A model generated the notes under the pieces. That model saw only the letters and a list, made by a program, of their open reading frames with translations, was not told the DNA's origin and did not search any database. DNA of 64,000 nt, taken from positions 241,085,946 to 241,149,945 of the forward strand of contig NC_073745.1 of the NCBI RefSeq assembly GCF_029784135.1, read 5' to 3'. The position numbers were made by a program, and so were the translations under genes. Of the stretch, positions 1-11,639 are shown one piece after another. The first letter of the stretch is position 1, and each line of letters begins with the position of its first letter. This DNA comes from Toxorhynchites rutilus septentrionalis. Lineage: Eukaryota; Arthropoda; Insecta; Diptera; Culicidae.

Positions 1-1085
1 TTGAACTTGGGAGCTCGAACTCGATTGGATGCCTCCAACAAAACGGTTCACCATCAGATACAACTTCATTTGAATGCCCCATGCGAAAATTTCCCCTCAA
101 TCTGTGAGAGCCAGACGCGATACGGACAGGTTCCCTTTCTTCGCGCGAGTCTCCAGCCACCGGGTCTTCGCACCCTGTGATCAACACAGACTGGACAAAC
201 TTTCCTCCCGACTCCGGAGGGTCTCCCCTTTCACCTTGCGCTGAGCAAACTTTCTTCACAGAAGAAATATGCCTCTTATAAACCTGTTAATGGACCACTC
301 GCCGAGGTGTCGTTAGCCTCCTTCCCGAACTGGCTTCACTCGACGAGGTTTCTCTCAACTCGCGCTTTGTGGTGTCTTTTCTCTCCATTCCTTCATCCCT
401 CGCAGTCACACAGTCATAACCTAGTAAAATTGTTCTCATAATTGGTGACACGGGCGACGACGGCGCGGGAGATAAACGTAGGCTGCACCCAGACTGGCTA
501 ATTCTAGTGGGCGGCATATCGGATTCGATTTGACTCAACGGCCTTTCTCCAATGCCAATATGAACGGATAATGCAAACCACATTTTTGCGAACAACGGTT
601 CCCCCCTGACTGGGATTTGCACCGAATGACACAGCTCAGTACGAATTCGTTTTTTTTTCAACTATCTTTCCGTTTATCTTAATTACAGAGACAAGGAAGC
701 ATCATTGCCCAATCATTGGCACTCGTGGCGATACCGATAGGAGCACATTAATTGTGCTTTTAGTGGAACGAAACGATATTTCCGGTTTGGGGTTTCTTGT
801 TTTTTTTTCTGCCATTGACAGAACACGAGCTGCTCGTATGTGGGCTGAAAACTCGAAATAATAGATCCAAATATTACCACGACCATTCATAAAGTACTGT
901 ATTGGTAGCTTGCTCAGCTAGGTGCGCCAAAATCAGAAGCGTTGTAATGTAGCTTGCATTTTCAAAGCTTCAAAATTACGGGGGTTAGCAAGTAAATAAT
1001 AACCGGCTGTGTGTTGAATTTTCATAACAATAAAACGCTAGAGGTTTTACTTAAGCCACCGCAGCTTTAGGAGGCTGTGATCGTA
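1..1085. other. Unassigned, GC-richer left edge
   Basis: The first 650 bases are clearly richer in G and C than what follows. They hold an open minus-strand frame of 124 codons (287-661) that starts in a lysine-rich stretch encoded by an A tract. I recognise no domain in it and no splice structure around it, so I do not call it a gene. From about 700 the sequence grades into AT-rich repeat DNA. It may be a fragment of an unrecognised retroelement. Confidence 0.3.
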
Positions 1086-1234
1086 TCAATCATGAGATGA
1101 TTGTAGGAATTTATATAACGTTGGCATATGGTTCATATAAGCATTGTTTTTTTTTTTGGTGCCGGTGATGAGCGAAGCAATATGGTTTGCATATATTATA
1201 ATGTTCATGCATACTTCGTTGGTTTCACATTCGT

Positions 1235-1880
1235 TGTCTACAACGAGACTTATGTAGGAATGTCTTAAACGTAGAGGTTCTAACCGGGTAAGGGAGTAAA
1301 ATGTGTCCCCAAACCAAAACACCAGCTGTGTGGCAAATATTGTATAGGATATTAAATAAGAAATTTTATTTGAACCCCTATGTGGCTTAACATAGGACCT
1401 ATAGTGAAAAACGTACTTTTTCGTTTATCTCAAGCAATCCTCAAAAACTTCGAGAAAAAAATTTGAAAACAAAAATAATGAATGTGCATCTCCTTACAGT
1501 GTATTAGTAAAAAATATCAAAAAAAAATCATCAAAAATTGAAGTACTAAAAAAAATATTGAAATTTAGAAATATTTTTTTGGGATTGAGAGATTAGGTAC
1601 TACTTGAATTCCTATTTAAACGTGTTCCTACGGCTTTTGTAGATATGTGTGATTTTTTTCAGATTTTTTTTCAGTGTTGCGCGGTACATAAAATATTTGT
1701 TCTGTATTTCCAAAAGGTCTGGCTGGGTGAAAGAGTAAAAAGTGCCCTCAAACCAAATCACCAGCTGTATGGAAAATATTGTACAGGGTACTAAATAAAA
1801 CATTTTGGCAGTAGTACCATATATTTGAGTCCTAATATGGTACACCATAGGATCTATGGTGAAAAGTGCACCTTTCGTTT
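1235..1880. repeat. Two diverged direct repeat units
   Basis: Bases 1235-1440 and 1690-1880 are diverged copies of the same stretch. Both contain a pattern like GGGTRARRGAGTAAAA, then CCAGCTGTRTGG, then a match to CATAGGATCTATGGTGAAAA, then a run of T. Neither copy carries a credible frame. A further relative lies inverted at 4060-4160, so the family is locally abundant. Function is unknown. Confidence 0.55.
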
Positions 1881-2499
1881 TTTTTCACGCCATTCTCAGT
1901 AGCTATGGTGTATCGATCAATATTTTCAAACAATTTCTTCATCAAAAATTCAAATATTAAAAAAATTGAATTAATTTTAATTTTAAATTTAATTTTTTTT
2001 TTCATTCTGAGATTCAGTACTACACTAGTTTGTATTCAAATTTCTTCCTACGTCTATTTTAAGTATATGTGATTTTTTCAAAATTTTTAAAGTGTTTTTC
2101 GCGGTACAAAAAAAAAATATATATATTTTCAGGCATTTCGAAATTTCGAAAAAAAATATTAGTTTGAGACCCACTTTTGCTCTTACTTTTATTTAAATGC
2201 ATTCGTATGTACTGTTTTTTCCACATGTAGCGTAATTTTTCCTTGAATTTTTAAGAGGATTGCGCGAAAAAATAAATTTGTTTGGCCTTTCGGCATTTTT
2301 AATTTATTTTGAATTTAGAGGCCCAGCACTGCTCTGATATTCATTTAAATTTTGTTTTTTATATGTCTAAATTTTGTCGGTATATTAGAGCATTGCGCTG
2401 TACAAAGATTTTGTTTTTCTCGTATCTTTTTTTTTTTTTTTTTTTCCCAAAATATATTTTTTTTTTTTCCCAAAATATATTTTTTATTAAGGCACATGT

Positions 2500-3040
2500 G
2501 GCGTTAGCCTGACGGGGCCGGGAGTCCAATATTTTGACAATTTTTGTCTTACAACTATGTTAGTAATATGTAACCGATTACTCGCGGTTGGCTCGAGGTT
2601 AGTATTACAAGTGTTCTCATAATTGGTATGTTGCAGTCTTCGATGCTCTATACGTGTGCCCGACACGGGCTACTTCCTATTGGGATGCAGCTGACCATTA
2701 ATCAGCAACGCTCCCTAGTCTGTACCCCATATCTAGCGTGGTGCGTCTTTCTCGACTCGAGGAATCCAGGATAGAATGGTCACTAGCCGGCGCAATCATC
2801 AGTTCGTGTAGAGTTGTCATGAGCGGTACAACCTTTGGCTCTTGTTGAATGATCAGTGGACTGCACAACCTTCGGCCCGTGCATCTGTAAAGAGTGTGTG
2901 TATGTATTGCCGCGACTATGTAAAAGTTTATCGATCGGATAGGAGGGATATGAAACGGGGACACAACGAAGGAAACATCATTAAACGTTGACATCGGCGT
3001 TTCTGAGGAACATTTCTCGTATCTTAAAATATATGAGATT
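2500..3040. other. GC-richer block of unknown origin
   Basis: This block stands out from the poly-T-rich sequence on its left. It has a 98-codon minus-strand open frame (2698-2994) with no motif I recognise. Its composition and sharp borders suggest a fragment of another mobile element lying inside the larger inverted repeat. No terminal repeats or target duplication could be found for it. Confidence 0.3.
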
Positions 3041-3143
3041 ATCTTTACATCGGATTTAGATGGTTTACCAAATTCATAGGAGTCAGAAGTACGATAGAGT
3101 TCTGTGAGAAAAAATAAAGTCCTTGTGTAAAGATCATTCGGAT

Positions 3144-3715
3144 CAGGGCCCGAAATCTTCGAAGGTGAAAAATGAGGACCGTCTGTACTCTCAGTAGCTT
3201 AGCTTCGACTAGAACTGCAGTCGCCGGCAACAAAAAGTGACTTGACTAGAAATTGAAGTGACTAGCGTTGACTAGCGAGGATGACTGGTGAACTAGTCCA
3301 GTTGGTGGTTATTTTAACTGACTTCAATCCACACTTCCATTTCCCCCTGACACTAATTCATACCCGCGCACGCAATCTTATTTTTACGTCCATATAAAGA
3401 GGAACGAAAACATGATTTCTGATGCAAAAAAGAAGTTACCCCATCAACGGTTTATTGTCTACCCATCGTGAACTCAAACCAACGAACTTAGACATTTATC
3501 AAGTGTGCTATAAAGGTCCTCGCTATTTTACTCAAACGTTGAACTCAAACATCGATGCATGCACACGTACATGGGAGAGAGAAAGAGAGGAACGAATTCG
3601 TTTTGGCGGAGAGACTGCGTGAAGAAGCCAAAAGTCATTACTAACTGAATATGGGTATAGTCAGTCAGACAGTCAGCTGACTATCCTCAGTTGACTATGA
3701 CTATGCAGAGCCCTG
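3144..3715. mobile_element. hAT-type MITE with 8-bp target duplication
   Basis: The element starts CAGGGCC and ends GCAGAGCCCTG, so the outermost bases are inverted repeats. Bases 3136-3143 (ATTCGGAT) and 3716-3723 (ATTCAGAT) match at 7 of 8 positions, as expected for a hAT target duplication. The right part has repeated GACTAT/GTCAGCTGACT patterns that could form secondary structure. There is no transposase frame, so it is non-autonomous. A related terminus is seen at 51793. Confidence 0.7.
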
Positions 3716-4165
3716 ATTCAGATTAATGAGAAGAAGACCTTAAAAAATCTAAATTATTATTATTTTTTAATTTAATCTTGCAATTGATAACCACGAATAC
3801 AATAAAATAATCAATTTCAAGAAAAGAAAAATAATAATGCAGACAATGAATAAAATTATGTTTGTGTCTCAATGGTCAGTTATATTTTTTTCTAAACTTC
3901 GAAATGCCAGAAAATATATAAATTTTGTTGTACCGCATATTTGATTTTTGTATTATTATTATATTTTTTGATGAAAAAAAATGTTTGAAGATATTTTTCG
4001 ATACATCTTAGTTAAATGTACTTTCAGTATTTTTTTCTTATTTTTGTCTCAAAGCTATAGAGAATGGCGTGAAAAAAACGAAAGGTGCATGTTTCACCAT
4101 AGATCCTATGGTGTACCATATAAGGACTCAAATATATGGTAATGCTGCCAAAATGTTTTATTCAA

Positions 4166-4975
4166 TCTATATATATAAAAATGGACTGATGTATTTCTAT
4201 CTTTCTGTCTTTCTGTCTTTCTGTCTTTCTGTCTTTCTGTCTTTCTGTCTTTCTGTCTTTCTGTCTTTCTGTCTTTCTGCTTTCTGTCTTTCTGTCTTTC
4301 TGTCTTTCTGTCTTTCTGTCTTTCTGTCTTTCTGTCTTTCTGTCTTTCTGTCTTTCTGTCTTTCTGTCTTTCTGTCTTTCTGTCTTTCTGTCTTTCTGTC
4401 TTTCTGTCTTTCTGTCTTTCTGTCTTTCTGTCTTTCTGTCTTTCTGTCTTTCTGTCTTTCTGTCTTTCTGTCTTTCTGTCTTTCTGTCTTTCTGTCTTTC
4501 TGTCTTTCTGTCTTTCTGTCTTTCTGTCTTTCTGTCTTTCTGTCTTTCTGTCTTTCTGTCTTTCTGTCTTTCTGTCTTTCTGTCTTTCTGTCTTTCTGTC
4601 TTTCTGTCTTTCTGTCTTTCTGTCTTTCTGTCTTTCTGTCTTTCTGTCTTTCTGTCTTTCTGTCTTTCTGTCTTTCTGTCTTTCTGTCTTTCTGTCTTTC
4701 TGTCTTTCTGTCTTTCTGTCTTTCTGTCTTTCTGTCTTTCTGTCTTTCTGTCTTTCTGTCTTTCTGTCTTTCTGTCTTTCTGTCTTTCTGTCTTTCTGTC
4801 TTTCTGTCTGTCTGATTCTTATGGACACGGAAACTACTGAACCGATCGACATGAAAATTGGCCTGTAGGGGTTTTTGGAGTCGGGGAAGGTTCTTATGAT
4901 AATTTGAGACCCCTCCACCCTCTCTGAGGGGGGGCTGCCATACAAATGAAACACAAATTTCTGCGGAAGGCAGGG
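4166..4975 (+). mobile_element. Helitron 5' fragment with expanded head
   Basis: It begins at A|TC (4165/4166) with TCTATATATATAAAAATGG, the same head as at 23994. After a hugely expanded CTGT/CTTT tract it continues with the family's body: a segment on ACTGAACCGATCGACATG, then the G-rich hairpin-like stretch and CCATACAAATGAAACAC. The homology stops near 4975, and LINE reverse-transcriptase sequence starts about 30 bases later. The canonical CTAG 3' end is absent, so the copy is truncated. Confidence 0.75.
4199..4812. repeat. (TTTCTGTC)n minisatellite, about 76 units
   Basis: About 610 bases consist of a nearly perfect 8-bp repeat with one slip near 4277 and a CTGTCTGTCTG ending. The unit equals two 4-bp words (CTTT and CTGT), and other Helitron heads in this window have only a few CTGT words here. 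Because 8 is not a multiple of 3 and no stop occurs, long low-complexity frames open on both strands. They are artefacts, not genes. Confidence 0.95.
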
Positions 4976-5007
4976 TAGAGTGAAAGGGCTTCAACAAATA
5001 ATATTTG

Positions 5008-5990
5008 TACACATATATAAGGCTCGTACGCAGCTATCTCACCGGTAGACAGCAATATGTTGCATTGAATTATGCCAAAAGTGCCCTGCGTTCAATAAAC
5101 ATTGGTGTACCACAGGGCAGCAATATTGGACCTCTGTTGTTTCTGTTGTACATCAATGATATCGGTAATCTGCCATTGATAGGAACTGCTAGACTGTTTG
5201 CTGACGACACAGCATTGTTTTATCCATGCTCTGACTCTAGAACCGTCGTATCAAATATAGAAAATAGGTATTTTCAAAAAAATCTGTTGTCACTAAATTT
5301 TTCAAAAACTAAATACATGTTCTTCCACCCACCAAGGAAAAAAATATTCGCTTGTCCCGACCCAGAGTTTGAGAATCTTTCGATTGACAGGGTGAACCAT
5401 TTTAAATACCTTGGAATACATTTAGACACCGGTTTATCATGGACACAACAAATAAATTCTTTAGAAAGAAAAATTTCCTCACTTTGTGGTATATTGAAGA
5501 GATTATCCTACTTTGTATCACAGAGACGGTTGAAATTTTTTTTATTTTGCATGTATTCACTCATTACTGCAATATGGAATAGTAAATTGGGGACATGCAT
5601 GTAAAACGAAACTTAGAAAACTACAAGTGTTGCAAGATAGGTGTCTGAAAATAGTATACAGACTACCAATCCTCCATCCAAAGTTAGACTTATATTTCGA
5701 GGATTCTTATAAAATACTGCCTCTTCTGGGACTATGCGAATTTCAGACAATTCAACATATCCACAATAATATTCACCATAACTTGACAATACAATAGTGA
5801 ATCATCAACACATCACACGACAAGCACAAAATTTAATGCGAAGTAGAGCAACAACTAATGTTGGTTAGCAACGCATTCTGTTTTATGGACCATCTCGTTT
5901 TATTGCCTTGCCATCTGAAATTCGGACTATCACACGTTCTGATAATTTTAAAAAGAAATTAAAACAATATCTCAAATCGATGACCAATGT
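5008..5990 (+). pseudogene. LINE reverse transcriptase, C-terminal part (degraded)
   Basis: An open stretch to 5604 encodes the palm and thumb of a non-LTR reverse transcriptase. It shows GVPQGSNIGPLLFLLYINDI, the catalytic box LFADDTALF, and the KYLGIHLD motif that follows. After a frameshift near 5590 homology continues to about 5985 with a typical LINE C-terminus (FIALPSEIRTI, then NFKKKLKQYL). The N-terminal endonuclease and early RT blocks are missing. The clade looks CR1/jockey-like. The copy is dead. Confidence 0.85.
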
Positions 5991-6900
5991 TTTCGTACTA
6001 TAGATCGATCAGCCACAATAATCTATGTATCGTTGTATGCTTGCCTGTACCCTATTTTGTAAACTTAATGTTCCATGTTTATTTGTTTTTTTTCTACTCA
6101 ATGTTTCTGGATCCCTCAAAAGAAATATTATTTTTCACTGGGGTCCATGATACATTTTTGTTCTTCATGTTTTTGTCCACTCACCTCGTTTCTGAATGTT
6201 TGTTTATATTCTTTTTTTTTTAAATAATTGGAGTCCAACTCTAGGATCCTCAGATAAGAGTATCTTCGAAATGGAGGGTAAAAAAAAGGTGACATTCCAC
6301 AAAAAAAAATCTTTTGCAGTTTTTTGTTTGTTCCATTCAGTTGTTAGTTACAGGGTGTTAACAACGAAAGACAGTAAGTCAACAAAGAGAGAATTCGGTA
6401 CATTATACACTTTTCCTTTTATAAAGGCGCATATATATATATTGTTTTTAGTGCATTAAACTAAATTCAGATTTCTACAACAAATGAACCGTTTGAAGCT
6501 AGGAATTGACCAGAAACGTCCAGAATTGAACAACTTTTTTCATGTAGGATTACGGCATTTCTTGATGGATTTGTGAGATTTTTGCGTCAATCGATTTGGA
6601 CACTCCATAACGATTAACATCGAAGAAAATAGAATATATCATGTTACTAACTATCGAACAATTGCAAATCTCAACCCCTTTCCAAATAGAAATAACGAGT
6701 TCTGATTGATCGAATATACAAGTTTCCTCTTGTTTTCACAACTATTGTTCAGTAATTTCCCGATGGGTTCACGAGATTTTCACGTCAATCGATTAGGGCA
6801 CTTCATAACGATTCATTACAAATCAAATTCATCAAACGAGAGTTTCACGTCAATTGATTAGATTCATCAATCGAATGAAATGTAGGATTCATGTTTTCAT
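5990..6900. other. Possible LINE 3' tail and unassigned AT-rich DNA
   Basis: The first few hundred bases may be the 3' untranslated tail of the LINE just upstream, but I see no poly(A) tail or target duplication that would fix its end. Bases 6560-6860 contain two loosely similar segments around GATTTTTGCGTCAATCGATT and GATTTTCACGTCAATCGATT, which suggests an old duplication. No gene is visible. Confidence 0.3.
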
Positions 6901-7300
6901 TAGGAAATATTAAGTAAATTGTTGAAAAAAAAATATTTTGAAAATGAATGTTTTTTTTTAATTCTGAAAAAATTGATATGAATAGTCCTTACAATTTCCA
7001 ACAAGTTGTCCATACATCGGAAGATGGACACTTCTACAGGAAAAAAGTTTTTCGAACAACAACTTGTTCATGTTTTTCTTTGAAAAAGTACTATTAATGT
7101 TTAATTCGTAACATTTGTATGTATCAATTATCGCGATTTACATGCTCTGCTAACTTATTCCAATTCAGAAACATGTCAAGAACATGTCAAACGGGAGAAT
7201 TTACACACAAAAATGTAACGAGTAAAACATTTTTTTTTCAGGGGTCTCCATACCAAAATGCCCTATATTTCAGAAACTATAAAGTGTAATGAGTAAAGAT
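6900..7300. mobile_element. Fragment of the long foldback element seen at 48.9-51.4 kb
   Basis: This stretch aligns over most of its length with 50430-50780. Shared blocks include CATACATCGGAAGATGG-like, TTTTTCGAACAACAACTT, TGCTCTGCTAAC, ATGTCAAGAACATGTCAAAC and TTTACACACAAAAATG. Only the middle of the element is present; neither terminal arm is found next to it. It therefore shows that the large element is a dispersed family. Confidence 0.7.
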
Positions 7301-8411
7301 GAGGGTAGACTACATCGGGTAGCCATGTAGTAAAGATGAGATCGAATATAGACAAAGTATGTTTGATCTATACTGATTGAAGGATTAATTGCGACTGAAC
7401 ACTGTTCTGAACATTTCTTGTCCTATTTATGCCATACTAACGATTGGTTCCATAGTCATTTGAATAGCGCAATTGTTGAATGGGTTGCATCTAGAGTATT
7501 CGCCATAAGCAATTACATTTGTACAGCGGGTTCATTTCCATCCGTTCTAATCTTTTGACAATTTGTTTGTTATTGTTCACTACACATAGCGATTGTTGTT
7601 TTGTGTTGTTTCTTACCGCTAGTGGTAAGTATTATGCATGATACAACTAATCAATGCTCTTCCCAGGTAATTGTTCTTGTTAGAAGAAGTAAGTGACAAT
7701 ACGTAGTCATATATATAGCAGTACTAATTGATCTTCTTTTCCAGGTGCGAATTCAGGCTCTGGATGGCAGTTTTTTCAATGTTTAAAATGTATGTGCAGT
7801 GTGTAAATTGTTCAGTTGTTTGCGTTTCATTTATATGTGTTCGGTCTAGGCCGTAACAACATCGAAAAAAACTGAATGGACTTTATCAAATGTGCTTCGT
7901 CTCATATACCGCACAAAAAAAATCGCGCAAAAAAAAGGTTTGCCTGAATTGGTTGTTTCGCGATATTCGATTGCAATAGCCGATCATGCATTGTAAAGCG
8001 TTTAGTATGAGTGCATGTGTGACACTATCTGGTAATAGCATCAAAACTGAAACAAATTATTGAAATCTTCAAACATTAAAATTAATCGCTTCAAATGTCC
8101 GTTCGTGCATTCTTCGAGAACGGATCTTCCAATTTGAGCTATCTATTTTGTCGTATTATTAGTTTAATTGAAATTCGCATTGATGCATATAGCTTAGTGT
8201 GCCGTTGGTTTGAAGTAAAACTGGCAATAGAGAAACTATTCATTCACTCTCCATATACTCTTCTATTTATGTGATCCATACAGAACGCAGGAGCCATCTC
8301 GTCCAGGGATACAGAGGGCAGTATTCAACATATCTCATTTCTCTTCGGCATCTTTTATCGTGATATGCATCATGTAACGACTAACCACCACCTTTCTGCC
8401 AATATCGCTCT
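7300..8411. other. Unassigned, no gene seen
   Basis: Moderately AT-rich sequence without an open frame of note. Alternating short similar words (GTAAAGATGAG at 7292 and 7331) and patches such as TCCCAGGTAATTG and TTTTCCAGGTGCG resemble splice-site strings, but no exon with coding potential lies between them. Confidence 0.3.
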
Positions 8412-8419
8412 ATTCTACC

Positions 8420-9900
8420 CAGGGTTGCCAACTATAATTTGAAAAAATCAGGGAGAATAAAAATCAAATTATCAGGATAAATCAGGATAGCTCATATTGG
8501 GTTGTCCGAAAAGTTAATATCGATTTTTGGGAAATCAAAAGCATAATTTTCAATCAAAGCATTATAATTTAATTTTATATCCATAATTCTATGTCTTCCT
8601 TCCTTCGGGCGAAGACCGGATATGTAAAAAAATTAATAAGCATAGTATAAATCCTCGCATAAGCGGAAATGCTAGTGTTTCGCCTGACTTTTTGATCGTT
8701 TATATTTTATCCGAAAAACCTACAGCATCCCTACAGAGATTTGCAGAGAAATCAATATTCAAATTTCCATTGAACTCATCATCCATGCTTTGGAATAAAT
8801 CTTTACTCAACAAATAAAGGAAAGCATATCAGCAGAAGAAGACATTTTTTTAGAATTTTCCCTAATTTTATTGATATTTAGTACGGTTATAGAGATATTT
8901 ACCATAGTCCCATCTTTTAAGAATCAGACGAACAAATTACATAACAATTTTTTTTATATTGACTGTGGATTCAAAAGTTTTCTCTTAAGTGATTTTACAC
9001 TCTGAAACGTATTTCTACATTAATAACTCTGGGAATACATCTACATACACATTATCCTCAATAAAGCAATGTTGTTCCTCAAACTTAATCTCGTTGTAAT
9101 TTCATAAATTCATCAGACAATCTGGTTTAATGAAATTTTCTAGCAATGTTTTGGGAAGCCACGAAACAATTTAGGGGAAAAGATAAAAAAGTTAAGTACA
9201 AAGTTTACCTTAATGTAAGATATATACAAGTGCGAGCCGGAAAACTATCATGACAGAAAACTTTGGCATGGAATCCAGTATATTTATTACGAATAGGAGT
9301 ACAAAAAGGAGGTCTTCGTAGCCACTTGGTTACGCGTTCGCTTACCAAGCGATCGTTCGTGAGTTCAAACTTAGGGCCCTCAATTGACCATCTTTGTGTT
9401 GTTATAGAATAACTACGTCCACGCAACCATTATCAGCGATGGAAATCGATCCACGGTGGAACAAGGATCGATTCATCCATACAACTGCCACTGCTCTGCA
9501 AGAAACATCGGGCTGCTGTTCTATAAATAACTCAACAATGGTCAATATCAACTGTCTCCGATGTCCGGTCTGCTGAACTGAACAATGGAAGAACAGAAAG
9601 AATACCCTTACGCCTAAATGGCTACTACTGTGTAATTCACCATTATGTAATGGAACAGAAAACATAACGCCTAAATGGCTACTACTAACTACTGTGTAAT
9701 TTACAATTTATAGAAACATAAACATATGTACATGTACATGATTAAACCCGGCTCTGTTACAGCTGGAATGCTAATGAGCCTAATAAATAAATAAATAGGA
9801 AAAAAAGAGTACAAAAATCAGGAAAAATCAGGATCATTTCAGAAAAATCAGGATAAATAGTCTGGGAAATCCTGATAAATCAGGAAGGTTGGCATCTCTG
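8420..9900. mobile_element. hAT-like non-autonomous element with exact 8-bp duplication
   Basis: The left end reads CAGGGTTGCCAAC and the right end, on the minus strand, CAGAGATGCCAAC. The flanking bases 8412-8419 and 9901-9908 are both ATTCTACC, an exact 8-bp target duplication. The sub-terminal regions are rich in the word ATCAGGATAAATCAGG in opposite orientations. There is no transposase. A SINE inserted later at 9308-9806; without it the element is about 0.97 kb. Confidence 0.85.
9308..9806 (+). mobile_element. tRNA-derived SINE, family B copy 1
   Basis: It starts GGAGGTCTTCGTAGCC with a pol III A-box-like TAGCCACTTGGTTACG and a B-box-like GTGAGTTCAAAC. It ends with an AATGAGCCTAATAAATAAATA tail. 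The 11-bp repeat GAGTACAAAAA flanks it at 9297-9307 and 9807-9817. The copy at 10154 shares head, the ACTACGTCCACGCAAC block and tail. It is inserted into the hAT-like element around it. Confidence 0.85.
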
Positions 9901-10105
9901 ATTCTACCACTGGTGGAGTGCACAAACATTGCCCAACAATTAAACTATACAGTCATTTTTAGGGCCACGAAATTATTAACAAAGAGATTAATAATGGGTT
10001 TTTACAAACATAACCAAAAACAATATGCAGCACGAATCGCCTAACGTATCCTCCGTCATATGCGGTCGTGTTTCGGATGCAACCTTCCTGTAACTTTAAT
10101 ATAAA

Positions 10106-11200
10106 AAATATAGCACCCTTGGTCCCGAAACCATGTAAATTATAAAACAAACCTTTGGGGGTCTTCGTAGCCTAATTGGTTGCGTGTCCGCTACTAAGCG
10201 AACGATCATGAGCTAATAACTCAGGGCCCCTCAACTGACCATCTTTGTGTGTTATTCTAGCTACTACGTCCACGCAACAATCATCATGTGTCGGTAATCC
10301 CAGTCCCTTACCGCTCACATTACGATCTGCTGCATCGGTAATTGGTGCTAATTCTAACACAGCAATGGAAGCCTCATATCAGCAGTCCCGTTGTGAACAG
10401 TCCAACTGTGAACATTCGAGCAATAGGAATATTCTAACGCCGAAAAAGGCGGCATGTGTTGTGTATCGATAGAAATGGAATACTCGGCATGTGTTGTGTA
10501 TCGATAGAATTGGAATATTCTTAGGCCTAAACAGCTACTGTGTTATACATAAAAAAAAACAAATGTTTATCGATGGATAGGAATCTTAAGCCTAAATAAT
10601 ATACAACAATAGTTATCTTAACATAAAAATGTATACGAATAAATTCGGCTCTGTGACAGCTGAATTGCTAAATGAGCCTAATAAACGGATGGGATAAAAA
10701 AAAATAAAACAAACCAGTACAATCAATCAATACGGAATCAAAATCCATTTTTTTTCGCAAGTCTAATTTTTTTCTAAAAAGACTATCTAAATGGCTTTAA
10801 TTTTATTTCTCGATCATCTGAATCGGTCCAGCAGATCAAAAGTTATAAATTTTTGTGTTGGAAAAAATAGATTTTTCGAACCATCGGCTTTGAAAAATCA
10901 TAACTCAGAAAATGCCTCTCTGGTTTAGACATATGTTATGTGAAAAATCCTCAGCTTTCCAGAAAAAATATAAAAAATATAGCGCCCTTGGTCCCAAGAG
11001 TATGAAAACAATAAAAATGAGTACAATAAATAATAACAAAACCAGAATTCAAATTTTCTGCAAGAATAGTAAATTCTCAAAAAAGACCAGCTGATTGGCT
11101 TAAATTTGATATACCGATCATCTCAATCGGTCTAGTAGTTCAAAGGTTATGAATTTTTGAAAAAAGTCATTTTTGGAAAAAAGAGCAAAAAGTTGCAAAC
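10106..11200. repeat. Tandem repeat, two units of about 305 bp
   Basis: ATATAGCACCCTTGGTCCC (10114) recurs as ATATAGCGCCCTTGGTCCC (10978). The block CGATCATCTGAATCGGTC (10811) recurs as CGATCATCTCAATCGGTC (11116), 305 bases later. Once the SINE in the first unit is discounted, both spacings agree. The units have diverged substantially and encode nothing obvious. Confidence 0.75.
10154..10703 (+). mobile_element. tRNA-derived SINE, family B copy 2
   Basis: The head GGGGGTCTTCGTAGCC with pol III boxes and the tail CTGAATTGCTAAATGAGCC match copy 1. The 12-bp target duplication ATAAAACAAACC is exact at 10142-10153 and 10704-10715. The interior carries a local duplication of GGCATGTGTTGTGTATCGAT (about 10452 and 10487). 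The SINE lies within the first unit of the 305-bp tandem repeat. Confidence 0.85.
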
Positions 11201-11639
11201 CCTAAAATGGGAATGGTCACCCTAATAAAAAAATAAAAAAATACGGGTCTAATGTTTTCCGATAAAGAACAAAACTTACACTTTTTACGAAAATCCGAAA
11301 ACCACTATATCGGTTTGGCATGGAATGGCTGTATATATGAATAAAATCTCGTGTCACGGCATTTGCGGTCGAACTCCTCCAAATCGACTTGTACGATTTT
11401 GTTCAAATTATGCACGAAACTCTTGGTAGGCATGAGAATATGTCGTAAACTACTATATATTTAATACCTTATATATTTATTTATTTTTTTAAATTAGCTT
11501 CATAGCATACAAATAACCTCAAATTTGAACCCCCATCTCCTATTTTTAATCACGATTTTAGTATGTTTGTTCATATTCGAAAAATTTAACGTCGTTCTTT
11601 TTTCAAACAGAACGAATTTATTTACGTTGTTAATTGACA

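Larger units (their letters stand above)
1795..4165. repeat. Large imperfect inverted repeat (arms 1795-2160 and 3870-4165)
   Basis: The left arm begins AAACATTTTGGCAGTAG and the right arm, read on the minus strand, begins AAACATTTTGGCAGCAT. They then run in parallel through ACCATATATTTGAGTCC, GGTACACCATAGGATC and CACCTTTCGTTTTTTTCACG. The arms flank about 1.7 kb that contains a hAT-type MITE and a GC-richer block. Either this is one long foldback element or two copies of a family lie head to head. A Helitron head begins exactly at the outer edge of the right arm (4166), so that Helitron inserted into this repeat. Confidence 0.6.

Noticed and set aside
287..661. 124-codon minus-strand frame at the left edge
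   Set aside because: No recognisable domain, starts in an A tract, and no splice or conservation signal is visible.
4069..5012. Long overlapping frames of 248-282 codons on both strands (CLSVFLSF and TERQKDRK repeats)
   Set aside because: They arise solely from the 8-bp minisatellite, which lacks stops in several frames. No start context or domain supports them.
8499..8535. TTGGGTTGTCCGAAAAGTTAAT as a possible mariner terminus
   Set aside because: Resembles a mariner end, but no second end, TA duplication or transposase was found nearby.
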